In this document: piece by piece, positions 1-6,716 of the stretch | Position numbering within the stretch: position 1 is the first letter of the stretch | Layout of the letters: each line of letters starts with the position of its first letter | Assembly: GCA_031264545.1 (NCBI GenBank) | Contig: JAISDV010000036.1 | Span: 1 to 12,429, forward strand | Direction: 5' to 3' | Origin: Oscillospiraceae bacterium | GTDB lineage: Bacteria; Bacillota; Clostridia; Oscillospirales; Oscillospiraceae | DNA: 12,429 nt | Translations under genes and position numbers: made by a program | Notes under the pieces: generated by a model | Seen by the model: only the letters and a program-made list of their open reading frames with translations | Database searches by the model: none | What the model was told of the DNA's origin: nothing

Positions 1-2
1 AC

Positions 3-1313
3 TTCCGCGTCGGTCGCGTCCGGCCTTGCGAAGCGTATGTTTTCCATGACGGAGGCATTAAAGAGGAAATTGTCCTGAGACACATAGCTGATCCTGTCCA
101 TCAGCGCCTCGGACTTGATATTCCGTATATCCACCCCACCGAGCTTTACCGCGCCCTCCCGCACATCCCAGAAGCGCATAATCAGCTTGGCCAGCGTGCT
201 CTTGCCCGCGCCGGACTCGCCGATCAGCGCGGTGACGCTGTTCTCCGGCAGGGTGAGCGACAGGTTCTTGATGACGTCCGTATCCCCGTAAGCGAATGTG
301 ACGTTGTCAAAGACGACGTCATAACGCTCCGGCGCGTCTTTCGCGCCCTCCGGCATATCGGGGATTTCAAACATGCCCTCGATTCTTGAGGACTTATATT
401 TCAGCTGCGGAAACTGCGGGATAAAATTGATCAGCCGCAGGGCCGGTACGCCGATGCTCATGCCCAGCATCAGCGACAGCACAAAGGTGGAAAGCGTCAG
501 CGTGCCGCCCAGATACAGCCATACGCCCACGGGCAGCATAACGAGCAGCGCGGCGGTCAGCAGGATCGCGTAGCTCGTCATATAGATAAAGCAGGCCTTA
601 TACCACGCGAGCGTCTTATCGCGGTAATGCCCGGCCGCGTCGCTGTACTTTTTGAACGAACGGCTCTGCTGCCCGAACACCTTGATGACCTCCATGCCGG
701 AGATGTACTCGATGATCGTGCTCGTCATCGTTTCGTTCGCGGTGTACCAGGGCTTCATGCGTTTCAAACCGTCCGAGATCATGAATATCACGGGAATAAA
801 ACCAAGGATAATGGTTGCCAGCGCCGCCAGCGCCATACGCCAGTCTACAACGAACATCGTGAGCAGCACGATCCCGAAGGTGAACAGGTTGGCGAAGCCC
901 TCCGGCATCGCGTGGGCGAGGATCAGTTCCATTTCCTCGATATTCTCGACAAAGTTTTTCTTTGCTGCGCCCGTGCCGTAGGACTGGACGTCGCCCATCG
1001 ACATTTTCAGCATTTTGTCCGCCACGCGGCGGCGCATCCCGGCGAGGGTGTAATAGGCCAGCTTATGGGAAGCGTCAAGCCCCGCGCCGTTCAGCCGGTT
1101 TTTCCGCCGCCGGCAGACGAGCACCGCCGCCGCCATGCCAAGCAGCCAGGGCAGCGCGGGCGCGGTATCCGCCAGAAAGCCGTTCAGCACGACGCTGACG
1201 ATGAAGAACGGCGCGACCGAAAACAGCACCGACAGCGTCAAAAAGATGACGGCTCTGGTCATAAGCGGCTTTTTGTCTCCCGCGTAGGACAGCACGCGAA
1301 AATATTCTTTCAT
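3..1313 (-). CDS. ABC transporter, fused permease/ATPase subunit (partial, C-terminus missing)
   Basis: This is the N-terminal 437 codons of a half-transporter of the ABC exporter fold; the gene runs off the left edge. The N-terminal part (about residues 18-295) is a hydrophobic membrane domain with several membrane spans, for example around 21-45, 53-67, 143-178 and 245-285. The ATPase domain follows: Walker A GESGAGKST at residues 365-373 and the Q-loop (YVSQD) around 410-414. The ABC signature, Walker B and H-loop would lie beyond the edge. The start is ATG at 1313, seven bases after a clear AAGGAG. The substrate cannot be read from this part. The overall look resembles the paired YbtP/IrtA-like half-transporters found near iron-uptake genes in Clostridia, and a partner gene may follow downstream outside the window; both points are inference. 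Transcription is probably repressor-controlled, given the promoter and operator boxes at 1421-1508. Confidence 0.93.
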   Translation of the reverse strand, partial: MKEYFRVLSYAGDKKPLMTRAVIFLTLSVLFSVAPFFIVSVVLNGFLADTAPALPWLLGMAAAVLVCRRRKNRLNGAGLDASHKLAYYTLAGMRRRVADKMLKMSMGDVQSYGTGAAKKNFVENIEEMELILAHAMPEGFANLFTFGIVLLTMFVVDWRMALAALATIILGFIPVIFMISDGLKRMKPWYTANETMTSTIIEYISGMEVIKVFGQQSRSFKKYSDAAGHYRDKTLAWYKACFIYMTSYAILLTAALLVMLPVGVWLYLGGTLTLSTFVLSLMLGMSIGVPALRLINFIPQFPQLKYKSSRIEGMFEIPDMPEGAKDAPERYDVVFDNVTFAYGDTDVIKNLSLTLPENSVTALIGESGAGKSTLAKLIMRFWDVREGAVKLGGVDIRNIKSEALMDRISYVSQDNFLFNASVMENIRFARPDATDAE

Positions 1314-1320
1314 ATCGAAG

Positions 1321-1326
1321 CTCCTT
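1321..1326 (-). promoter_or_regulatory. Ribosome binding site of the ABC gene
   Basis: AAGGAG on the minus strand, seven bases upstream of the ATG at 1313. It supports that start. A strong hairpin ends only four bases upstream of it. Confidence 0.8.
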
Positions 1327-1330
1327 GAAA

Positions 1331-1362
1331 GCGGCACGGGCGAATAGAACCGCCCGCGCCGC
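1331..1362 (-). promoter_or_regulatory. GC-rich hairpin in the ABC gene leader, next to the ribosome binding site
   Basis: Read on the minus strand, GCGGCGCGGGCG pairs with CGCCCGTGCCGC across an 8-base loop. This gives a 12-bp stem with one G-U wobble. No run of U follows, so it is not a standard terminator. It lies in the predicted untranslated leader and ends four bases before the AAGGAG, so it could affect translation or transcript stability. The structure is seen directly; the role is inference. Confidence 0.5.
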
Positions 1363-1420
1363 AAGCTTACGTGTTCTTCGGGCGAAGATTTCCGCCGGGT
1401 CCGTTGTGTTGTCGCCGATT

Positions 1421-1442
1421 TTAGTAAGTTTTGACTAACTTA
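1421..1442. promoter_or_regulatory. Operator-like box 1 (downstream of the ABC promoter)
   Basis: TTAGTAAG...GACTAACT with nested symmetry: TTAGT (1421-1425) pairs with ACTAA (1434-1438), and TAAGTT (1425-1430) is a perfect inverted repeat with AACTTA (1437-1442). It shares TTAGTAA and GACTAACT with box 2, which suggests the same regulator binds both. It lies about 31-52 bases into the predicted ABC transcript. MarR-, TetR- or DtxR-family binding is possible, but the sequence does not say which. Confidence 0.5.
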
Positions 1443-1456
1443 TAGATCAAAAATTG

Positions 1457-1472
1457 GTTAGTAAAGACTAAC
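1457..1472. promoter_or_regulatory. Operator-like box 2 (over the ABC transcription start)
   Basis: GTTAGT (1457-1462) and ACTAAC (1467-1472) form a perfect 6-bp inverted repeat around AAAG. The box lies directly downstream of the -10 element and covers the predicted start of transcription near 1473. That is the usual place for a repressor that blocks initiation. The TTAGTAA and GACTAACT cores are repeated in box 1. Confidence 0.6.
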
Positions 1473-1479
1473 TAAAAAT

Positions 1480-1508
1480 ATTATAGAACTGCCCGGCCTT
1501 CTTGTCAA
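1480..1508 (-). promoter_or_regulatory. Consensus vegetative promoter of the ABC gene
   Basis: On the minus strand, TTGACA (1508-1503) is followed by a 17-base spacer and TATAAT (1485-1480). Both hexamers and the spacing match the housekeeping sigma factor consensus exactly. The predicted start of transcription is near 1473, giving an untranslated leader of about 160 bases. A promoter this strong would be expected to need a repressor, which fits the operator-like boxes at the start site. Confidence 0.8.
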
Positions 1509-1528
1509 GCATAGAAACGATTTTTTAC

Positions 1529-1590
1529 GCGCATATGCGCACAGAGTACGCACGCGCTCGGATTTAACGCCGTGGCGCGGGACGCGCCGC
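1529..1590. repeat. Two GC-rich palindromes in the intergenic region
   Basis: GCGCATATGCGC (1529-1540) is a perfect 12-base palindrome. GGCGCG (1574-1579) and CGCGCC (1583-1588) form a hairpin around a 3-base loop, extendable to 1572-1590 with one T-G wobble. They lie between the outer edges of the two divergent promoters. There is no T tract directly after either one. They may be protein binding sites or chance GC-rich symmetry. Confidence 0.3.
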
Positions 1591-1597
1591 ATGGCAC

Positions 1598-1630
1598 TTT
1601 TTATAGCTTGCCTATAGCAAGCTATAAAAA
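1598..1630. promoter_or_regulatory. Perfect 14-bp inverted repeat upstream of the rnf promoter
   Basis: TTTTTATAGCTTGC (1598-1611) and GCAAGCTATAAAAA (1617-1630) are perfect reverse complements around a 5-base loop (CTATA). The T run is on the outer left and the A run on the outer right, the reverse of an intrinsic terminator, so termination is unlikely in either direction. It ends just before the -35 region of the rnf promoter, where an activator site or an AT-rich UP-like element would be placed. It does not resemble the Rex consensus I know. Regulator unknown. Confidence 0.55.
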
Positions 1631-1655
1631 ATACATACCGGACGGAAACGTTCTG

Positions 1656-1664
1656 TGATATAAT
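1656..1664 (+). promoter_or_regulatory. Extended -10 promoter of the rnf operon
   Basis: TGATATAAT gives a perfect TATAAT (1659-1664) preceded by the TGn extension. The -35 region around 1635-1641 (ATACCGG) is a poor match, which is typical of extended -10 promoters or activator-dependent ones. The predicted start of transcription is about 1671, giving a leader of about 105 bases before rnfC. Confidence 0.55.
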
Positions 1665-1673
1665 TGCGGCGGA

Positions 1674-1726
1674 TTGACGCCGGCTGCGCCGTTTTGGAGA
1701 TTTTAGCGGTTTTTTTGTGGCGTCAG
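1674..1726 (+). promoter_or_regulatory. Possible structured leader of the rnf operon
   Basis: TGACGCC (1675-1681) is perfectly complementary to GGCGTCA (1719-1725), and T-G pairs can extend the stem at both ends. The enclosed 37 bases include a small hairpin, CGGC-TGC-GCCG (1681-1691), followed by four T, and a run of seven T at 1710-1716. The arrangement could let two foldings compete, as in an attenuator, but the inner stem is only four base pairs. No known riboswitch was recognised. Confidence 0.25.
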
Positions 1727-1775
1727 CAGCGAAAAGATACCGGAGGCGCAGCACCGAAAACAAGGAGGAATTGCC

Positions 1776-3107
1776 GTGGCAGGGAGAAAACTACCCGGTA
1801 TATCTGTCCCGCACAGAAAGCACACAGCGGAGAAAATTCCGCGGAGACTGCCCGTTCCGCCGATGGTATGCATCCCCGTATCGATGCATATCGGAGCGCC
1901 GGCCAGGCCCGTGGTACAGGTTGGAGATACGGTAAAGGTCGGGCAGCTTATCGCGGAGGCCGACGGCGCGATGTCGTCGCCTGTCTATTCCGGCGTGTCG
2001 GGCAAAGTGAAAAAGATAGACGATCTGCTCATGTCGGCCGGGCAGAGGGTTCCGGCGGTCGTCATCGAGACGGACGGCGAGCAGGCCGGAAGCGGCGCGT
2101 TTACCGCGCCCTGTGTGTCGGATTTTGCAACGTTTATCGGCGCGGTGCGTCAAAGCGGCGTCGTGGGGCTTGGCGGCGCGGGCTTTCCGACCGCCGTGAA
2201 GCTGGACGTCGCCGATCTGTCGAAGCTCGAAACGATCATTGTGAACGGAGCGGAATGCGAGCCGTATATCACGTCCGATACGCGGACGATGATCGATGAC
2301 GCGGAATCCGTCCGCGGCGGTGTCATGCTGCTCCGGGAATATATGAAGGCGAAAGACATCGTTATCGCTGTCGAAAAAAATAAGCCGCGGTGCATTAAAA
2401 TTTTCAGTGAAATGTTCAGGGATGACGGGCATGTGCGCGTGGCCGCGCTCCCGGCCGTTTACCCGCAGGGCGCCGAAAAGGTTCTGATCTACAACACGAC
2501 GGGCAGGCTCGTGCCCGAAGGCGGGCTTCCGATAGATATCGGCGTGATCGTGATAAACTGCACGACGCTGGCCGCGATTGAAAAATATATCCGGACGGGG
2601 ACTCCGCTCTATGAAAAATGCGTCACGGTCGACGGGTCCGCCGTGGCAAGCCCCGGAAATGTCATCGTTCCGATCGGCACGCCGCTCAGGGACGTTTTCG
2701 CGTTTTGCGGCGGTTTTTCCGAGAGACCTGGAAAAGTGCTGTACGGGGGGCCGATGATGGGTATTGCCGTGCCGGATCTCGAGCAGACAGTCCTTAAAAA
2801 CACGAACGCGGTGCTCGCCCTTTCGGCGCGGGAGGCGGAACCGCCCGAAGAGACCGCGTGTATCAGGTGCGGGCGATGTATGGCGCGCTGTCCGCTGAGG
2901 CTTTCGCCGGCCGAAATCGAAAGCGCATACAGGCGAAACAGGCCGGACGAGCTGGAAGCGCTGAGGGTTGGGCTCTGCATGGAGTGCGGCTGCTGCGCCT
3001 ACGTCTGCCCTGCAAACCGGCACCTGGTGCAGACCAATAAGCTGTCAAAAGCCCTGCTGCGCAGTTACCGGGCCGTCAAACCGGCGGTGAAGGAGGAAAG
3101 CGCATGA
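1776..3107 (+). CDS. rnfC: Rnf complex subunit RnfC (NADH- and FMN-binding, iron-sulfur)
   Basis: RnfC is the peripheral cytoplasmic subunit of the Rnf ferredoxin:NAD+ oxidoreductase and binds NAD(H) and FMN. The 443-residue protein has the family parts in order: an N-terminal lipoyl/barrel-like region (SMHIGAPARP at 36-45, GDTVKVGQLI at 50-59), the nucleotide/flavin region (GLGGAGFPTA at 131-140, NGAECEPY at 157-164), YPQGAEK at 229-235, and two [4Fe-4S] motifs with cysteines 362, 365, 368, 372 and 401, 404, 407, 411. The start is GTG at 1776, seven bases after AAGGAGG (1762-1768); the reading frame fits the family length. The N-terminal segment reads LPGISVPHRKHTA where many homologues have a GGIHxP motif. 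It is the first gene of the operon, and its stop overlaps the rnfD start (ATGA). Confidence 0.97.
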   Translation: MAGRKLPGISVPHRKHTAEKIPRRLPVPPMVCIPVSMHIGAPARPVVQVGDTVKVGQLIAEADGAMSSPVYSGVSGKVKKIDDLLMSAGQRVPAVVIETDGEQAGSGAFTAPCVSDFATFIGAVRQSGVVGLGGAGFPTAVKLDVADLSKLETIIVNGAECEPYITSDTRTMIDDAESVRGGVMLLREYMKAKDIVIAVEKNKPRCIKIFSEMFRDDGHVRVAALPAVYPQGAEKVLIYNTTGRLVPEGGLPIDIGVIVINCTTLAAIEKYIRTGTPLYEKCVTVDGSAVASPGNVIVPIGTPLRDVFAFCGGFSERPGKVLYGGPMMGIAVPDLEQTVLKNTNAVLALSAREAEPPEETACIRCGRCMARCPLRLSPAEIESAYRRNRPDELEALRVGLCMECGCCAYVCPANRHLVQTNKLSKALLRSYRAVKPAVKEESA

Positions 3108-4021
3108 GCCGGATGATCGTTTCCGTTTCACCGCATATCAGGGATAAAACCACGACCGCTGTCATTATGCGGGATGTCCTGATCGCCCTTTTCCCCGCGC
3201 TGATTGCCGCCATTCTCGTTTTCGGCTGGCGCAGCCTGCTGGTTACGGCCGTCTGTGTCGTTTCTTGTATGACCGGTGAATGGGCCTTTGAAAAGCTTAC
3301 CGGGAGGCCGAATACCGTCGGCGATCTTTCCGCCGCGGTCACGGGCGTACTGCTCGCTTATAGCCTGCCGGCCGGCATCCCGGTCTGGCAGGCGGTCCTC
3401 GGCAGCCTGGTGGCGATCGCCGTCGTCAAGCAGCTTTTCGGCGGAATCGGCCGGAACTTTGCCAATCCCGCCGTTACCGCCCGCATCGTGATGCTCCTAG
3501 CCTTTTCGGAGACCATGACGGCATGGGTCATTCCGGACGCCGTTTCCGGCGCGACGCCGCTCGCCGTTCTTAAAGGCGGAGACCTTCAGAATCTGCCCGG
3601 CCTTTTACAGATGCTTCTCGGCGTGCGCGGCGGCTGTCTCGGAGAAACCGGCGCGCTGGCGCTTTTGGCCGGCGGCGCGTATCTGCTGATCCGGCGGGTC
3701 ATCTCCTGGCACACGCCCGCCGCGTTTGCGGGCACGGTCCTTCTGCTGACATTTCTGCTCGGAAAACAGCCGGTATACCAGCTCATGTCCGGCGGACTTC
3801 TCCTCGGCGCATTTTTCATGGCCACGGATTATTCGACGACGCCCATGACAAATTCCGGCAGGCTTATCTTCGGCGTGGGCTGCGGGCTTATCACGGTGCT
3901 CATCAGGGTCTGGGGCAATTATCCTGAAGGCGTGTCGTTCTCCATCCTGATGATGAATATCCTGACGCCTTATATCGCAAGGTTCACTCGTCAAAGGCCC
4001 CTGGGAGGTGCGAAGCTGTGA
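3104..4021 (+). CDS. rnfD: Rnf complex membrane subunit RnfD (covalent FMN)
   Basis: RnfD is an integral membrane subunit of Rnf that carries FMN bound covalently to a threonine. The 305-residue protein has many membrane spans and the flavinylation motif SGAT at 148-151, with Thr151 the expected attachment site. Other family sequences are visible: GRNFANPAVTAR at 116-127, MATDYSTTPMT at 239-249 and NILTPYIARF at 285-294. The start overlaps the end of rnfC by four bases and follows AAGGAGG (3090-3096) by seven bases. The end overlaps the GTG of rnfG. The protein belongs to the NqrB/RnfD family. The FMN is probably added by the ApbE enzyme encoded at the end of the same operon. Confidence 0.96.
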   Translation: MSRMIVSVSPHIRDKTTTAVIMRDVLIALFPALIAAILVFGWRSLLVTAVCVVSCMTGEWAFEKLTGRPNTVGDLSAAVTGVLLAYSLPAGIPVWQAVLGSLVAIAVVKQLFGGIGRNFANPAVTARIVMLLAFSETMTAWVIPDAVSGATPLAVLKGGDLQNLPGLLQMLLGVRGGCLGETGALALLAGGAYLLIRRVISWHTPAAFAGTVLLLTFLLGKQPVYQLMSGGLLLGAFFMATDYSTTPMTNSGRLIFGVGCGLITVLIRVWGNYPEGVSFSILMMNILTPYIARFTRQRPLGGAKL

Positions 4022-4536
4022 GGGACTACTTCAAGCCGATAGCCGTTCTGGCGGTGATCTGCCTGGTAATATCGCTGGCGCTGGCCGTAACGAACGCAAA
4101 AACGGCGCCTGTCATCGAGGAAGCCGCCGGCCGGAAGGCGGAGCAGGCGCGGAAGGAAGTGTTGCCGGAGGCCGACGCTTTTACGCAATTGACGCTTTCC
4201 GGGCTGCCGGCCTCGGTGACGGCCGTCTACAGAGCGGATAACGGGGCGGGCTGTGTGTTCATGCTGACCGCCAAAGGCTACGGCGGCGATATAGAGCTGA
4301 TCTGCGGCATCGACGGCACCGGCAAACTGACGGGCTGCGCAGTGCTTTCACATTCGGAAACACAGGGTCTTGGCTCCAGGGTCACGCTTCCGGATTTTCA
4401 GGAGCAATTTCCCGGACAGGATTCCGCTCTTTCCGGCGTGGACGCGATTTCAGGCGCCACAATATCGTCCCGGGCCTATATTGACGCGGTCCGGGATGCG
4501 TTCACAGCCTTTGAGCTGGCAGGGGAGGCGGTATAG
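4018..4536 (+). CDS. rnfG: Rnf complex subunit RnfG (covalent FMN)
   Basis: RnfG has one N-terminal membrane anchor and a domain on the outer face that carries covalent FMN. The 172-residue protein shows a hydrophobic anchor at about 7-26, then an FMN-binding domain (NqrC/RnfG type) with ETQGLGSR at 114-121 and the motif DAISGATISS at 142-151; Thr148 is the expected FMN site. It starts at GTG 4018, overlapping the rnfD stop, with GGGAGGTG just upstream. It is somewhat shorter than the roughly 190-200 residues I expect for the family, but all motifs are present. The gene ends directly against the rnfE ATG (TAGATG), so translation is probably coupled. Confidence 0.96.
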   Translation: MRDYFKPIAVLAVICLVISLALAVTNAKTAPVIEEAAGRKAEQARKEVLPEADAFTQLTLSGLPASVTAVYRADNGAGCVFMLTAKGYGGDIELICGIDGTGKLTGCAVLSHSETQGLGSRVTLPDFQEQFPGQDSALSGVDAISGATISSRAYIDAVRDAFTAFELAGEAV

Positions 4537-5223
4537 ATGAACAGGCTTAAGGTGTTGACAAACGGTCTTATCCGTGAAAATCCCGTTCTTGTTCTGATAT
4601 TGGGGACCTGTCCCTCGCTTGCCGTGTCGACGCAGGCCTCGAACGCGATCGGAATGGGTCTCGCCGCGACGGTGGTTCTCCTGTGCTCGAACGTCGCCAT
4701 TTCCGCCCTGCGGAAAATTATCCCGGACAACGTCCGCATTCCCTGTTATATCGTATTGATTGCCGGTTTCGTGACCGTCGTTCAGATGCTGGTCAAAGCG
4801 TATGCCCCGGCGATCGATGAGCAGCTCGGGATTTTTCTTCCGCTCATCGTGGTGAACTGTATCATTCTGGGCCGGGCGGAAATGTTCGCCAATAAAAACA
4901 CAGTCTTTGCCTCGGCGCTGGATGGGATCGGCATGGGTCTTGGCTTTACGCTGGCCCTGCTCGCGATGGCCTCGATAAGAGAGGTTTTCGGCAGCGGGAC
5001 CTGGTTCGGGCTGGCGGTTCCCGGCCTGGCCGGTCATAAGGTTTCCATACTCGTCCTCGCGCCCGGTGGCTTTTTCGTCTACGGCGTTCTTATTGCGCTC
5101 GTCAATAAGCTGACGAAAGGCAAGGCGGGCAAAAACGCTGAACAAGGCTGCGCCGGCTGCCCGGCCGCCGCGGCCTGCGGCAGGCTGGGCGCCGCGGATG
5201 AGGCAAAGGAGCGTGAAGCCTGA
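4537..5223 (+). CDS. rnfE: Rnf complex membrane subunit RnfE with a cysteine-rich tail
   Basis: RnfE pairs with RnfA in the membrane; the two are inverted paralogues whose conserved cysteines are known to hold an iron-sulfur cluster between them. The 228-residue protein has about six membrane spans, with LGTCPSLAV (Cys25) and VVNCIILGRAE (Cys108) as the conserved cysteine segments and FLPLIVVN at 100-107. The ATG directly follows the rnfG stop, with GGGGAGG about eight bases upstream. After the last span (to about residue 190) there is a charged C-terminal tail holding CAGCPAAAAC, cysteines 205, 208 and 214. This could bind metal or be a redox pair; I recall similar tails in some clostridial RnfE proteins but cannot check. 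Confidence 0.96.
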   Translation: MNRLKVLTNGLIRENPVLVLILGTCPSLAVSTQASNAIGMGLAATVVLLCSNVAISALRKIIPDNVRIPCYIVLIAGFVTVVQMLVKAYAPAIDEQLGIFLPLIVVNCIILGRAEMFANKNTVFASALDGIGMGLGFTLALLAMASIREVFGSGTWFGLAVPGLAGHKVSILVLAPGGFFVYGVLIALVNKLTKGKAGKNAEQGCAGCPAAAACGRLGAADEAKEREA

Positions 5224-5837
5224 TGGAGAGCCTGTTACACTTTGATTTCAAAGGCCTGGTCATTATCCTGATGTCGGCCGTGCTGGTCAATAATTACGTC
5301 CTGCAGAGGTTTCTGGGCATCTGCTCCTTCCTCGGCGTGTCCAAAAAGCTCGACCAGGCCACCGGCATGAGTCTCGCGGTTATTTTCGTTATGCTCCTCG
5401 CCACAGCCGTCACTTGGCCGATACAGTATTATCTGCTGGAGCCGTATGGCCTGGGCTATATGCAGACGGTCTTATTCATTTTGGTGATTGCCGCGCTTGT
5501 CCAGCTTGTGGAGATCGTCATCAAAAAGTACATTCCCGCGCTGTATTCCGCGCTGGGCGTCTATCTGCCGCTTATTACGACAAACTGTGCGGTGCTGGCC
5601 GTCGCGATCCTGAATGTCGACAGCCGCTATGATTTTCTGGCGTCGATGGTCAATTCCCTCGGCTCCGGTCTGGGCTATTTTCTCGCGATGGTTTTGTTTT
5701 CCGGCGTCCGCGCGCGTATGGAGGACGGTGAAACGCCCGCGGCGTTTCAGGATCTCCCGATCACGCTGATCGCGGCGTCCATTGTTTCGATTGCATTTTT
5801 CGGCTTCGCCGGTGTGATTGACAAGCTGTTTGCTTAG
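5223..5837 (+). CDS. rnfA: Rnf complex membrane subunit RnfA
   Basis: RnfA is the second of the paired membrane subunits of Rnf. The 204-residue protein is almost entirely hydrophobic with about six spans. It shows NNYVLQRFLGICSFLGVS (Cys34) and PLITTNCAVL (Cys122), the two cysteine segments expected to share an iron-sulfur cluster with RnfE. The length is normal for the family. The start ATG at 5223 shares one base with the rnfE stop (TGATG) and has AAAGGAG at 5205-5211, an 11-base spacing. The rnfB gene follows after an 11-base gap that contains its own binding site. Confidence 0.97.
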   Translation: MESLLHFDFKGLVIILMSAVLVNNYVLQRFLGICSFLGVSKKLDQATGMSLAVIFVMLLATAVTWPIQYYLLEPYGLGYMQTVLFILVIAALVQLVEIVIKKYIPALYSALGVYLPLITTNCAVLAVAILNVDSRYDFLASMVNSLGSGLGYFLAMVLFSGVRARMEDGETPAAFQDLPITLIAASIVSIAFFGFAGVIDKLFA

Positions 5838-5848
5838 GAGGACGGACG

Positions 5849-6676
5849 ATGAATGCTGTTCTGCTCGCCGTACTGTCTGTCACCGTGATCGGTGTCCTTT
5901 GCGCCGCAATGCTCGCGGCCGCATCGAAAATTATGGCTGTGGAGGGGGACGGGCAATTTTCCGAGCTCCGTGCGTGCCTGCCGGGCGCCAATTGCGGCGC
6001 CTGCGGCTATGCCGGCTGCGACGCGTATGCCCGCGCCCTTGTGGAAGCGCCGGGCGTAAAGGCCAATCTGTGCGTACCCGGTGCCGACAGTGTTTCAAGG
6101 AGACTCAGCGCGCTGCTCGGCGTGGCCTTTGAGGATGTGATAGAGAGGACCGCGATCGTGCGGTGCTCCGGAGACCGCGGCGTGACCGCTCTGAAAATGG
6201 ACTATCGGGGGATTGAAAGCTGTGCGGCGGCCCGGCTCTTGTTCGGCGGCAACGGCCTGTGCGCTTATGGCTGTATCGGGCTTGGGGACTGTGCGCGGGC
6301 CTGTCCCTCCGGCGCGATCTGCATTGAAAAGGGGCTCGCGCATGTCGATCCCCGGCGCTGTACCGGCTGCGGCCTGTGTGCCGCGGTCTGCCCGAACGGC
6401 CTGATCGCCACCGTGCCGGATACGACGAAAACCTATGTTGCCTGCAGCAACGCCGACAAGGGCGCGTTTACAAGAAAGGTTTGCGGCCGGGGCTGTATTG
6501 CCTGTAAAAAATGCGAGAGAGAATGTCCGGTCGGCGCGGTCAGGGTCAGCGGCGGCCTCGCGCGTATCGACTGGGGCGTCTGTGAAAACTGCGGACATTG
6601 CGCGGAAATCTGCGCGGCGGGCTGCATAAGCGCGGTGGATTTGCAGAGACACCCTGCGCGGAGCGAATCGGCGTAG
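5849..6676 (+). CDS. rnfB: Rnf complex ferredoxin-like subunit RnfB
   Basis: RnfB takes electrons from reduced ferredoxin and passes them into the Rnf complex. The 275-residue protein has an N-terminal membrane anchor (about 3-25), then the RnfB-type Fe-S domain LPGANCGACGYAGC with cysteines 49, 52, 57 and 75. Four more four-cysteine groups follow: 138/142/148/152, 171/174/177/181, 216/219/222/226 and 245/248/251/255. This predicts about five [4Fe-4S] clusters, with spare cysteines at 43, 106, 125, 158, 199, 212 and 259. Such multi-cluster RnfB proteins are typical of Clostridia. The start is ATG 5849, six bases after AGGAGG (5837-5842). It is the last rnf subunit gene; the next gene follows after 40 bases. 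Confidence 0.97.
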   Translation: MNAVLLAVLSVTVIGVLCAAMLAAASKIMAVEGDGQFSELRACLPGANCGACGYAGCDAYARALVEAPGVKANLCVPGADSVSRRLSALLGVAFEDVIERTAIVRCSGDRGVTALKMDYRGIESCAAARLLFGGNGLCAYGCIGLGDCARACPSGAICIEKGLAHVDPRRCTGCGLCAAVCPNGLIATVPDTTKTYVACSNADKGAFTRKVCGRGCIACKKCERECPVGAVRVSGGLARIDWGVCENCGHCAEICAAGCISAVDLQRHPARSESA

Positions 6677-6716
6677 GGGTGTTCTGATCAATACGGACGG
6701 GGGAAGCGGAGGACCT

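Noticed and set aside
627..1328. 233-codon plus-strand frame opposite the ABC gene
   Set aside because: The opposite strand encodes a clear ABC transporter with Walker A and Q-loop; this frame has no recognisable domain.
1598..1630. Reading the 14-bp inverted repeat as an intrinsic terminator
   Set aside because: The run after the stem is A in both directions, not T, and the stem ends are AT-rich.
1458..1763. 101-codon minus-strand frame across the divergent intergenic region
   Set aside because: It covers both promoters, the operator-like boxes and the inverted repeat, and has no ribosome binding site or known domain.
1791..3023. 410-codon open frame on the minus strand opposite rnfC
   Set aside because: It is the shadow of the GC-rich rnfC coding strand; it has low-complexity Arg/His-rich content, no family motif and no ribosome binding site.
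4450..5145. 231-codon minus-strand frame opposite rnfE
   Set aside because: Shadow of rnfE; composition is Arg/His/Gln-rich and no motif is visible.
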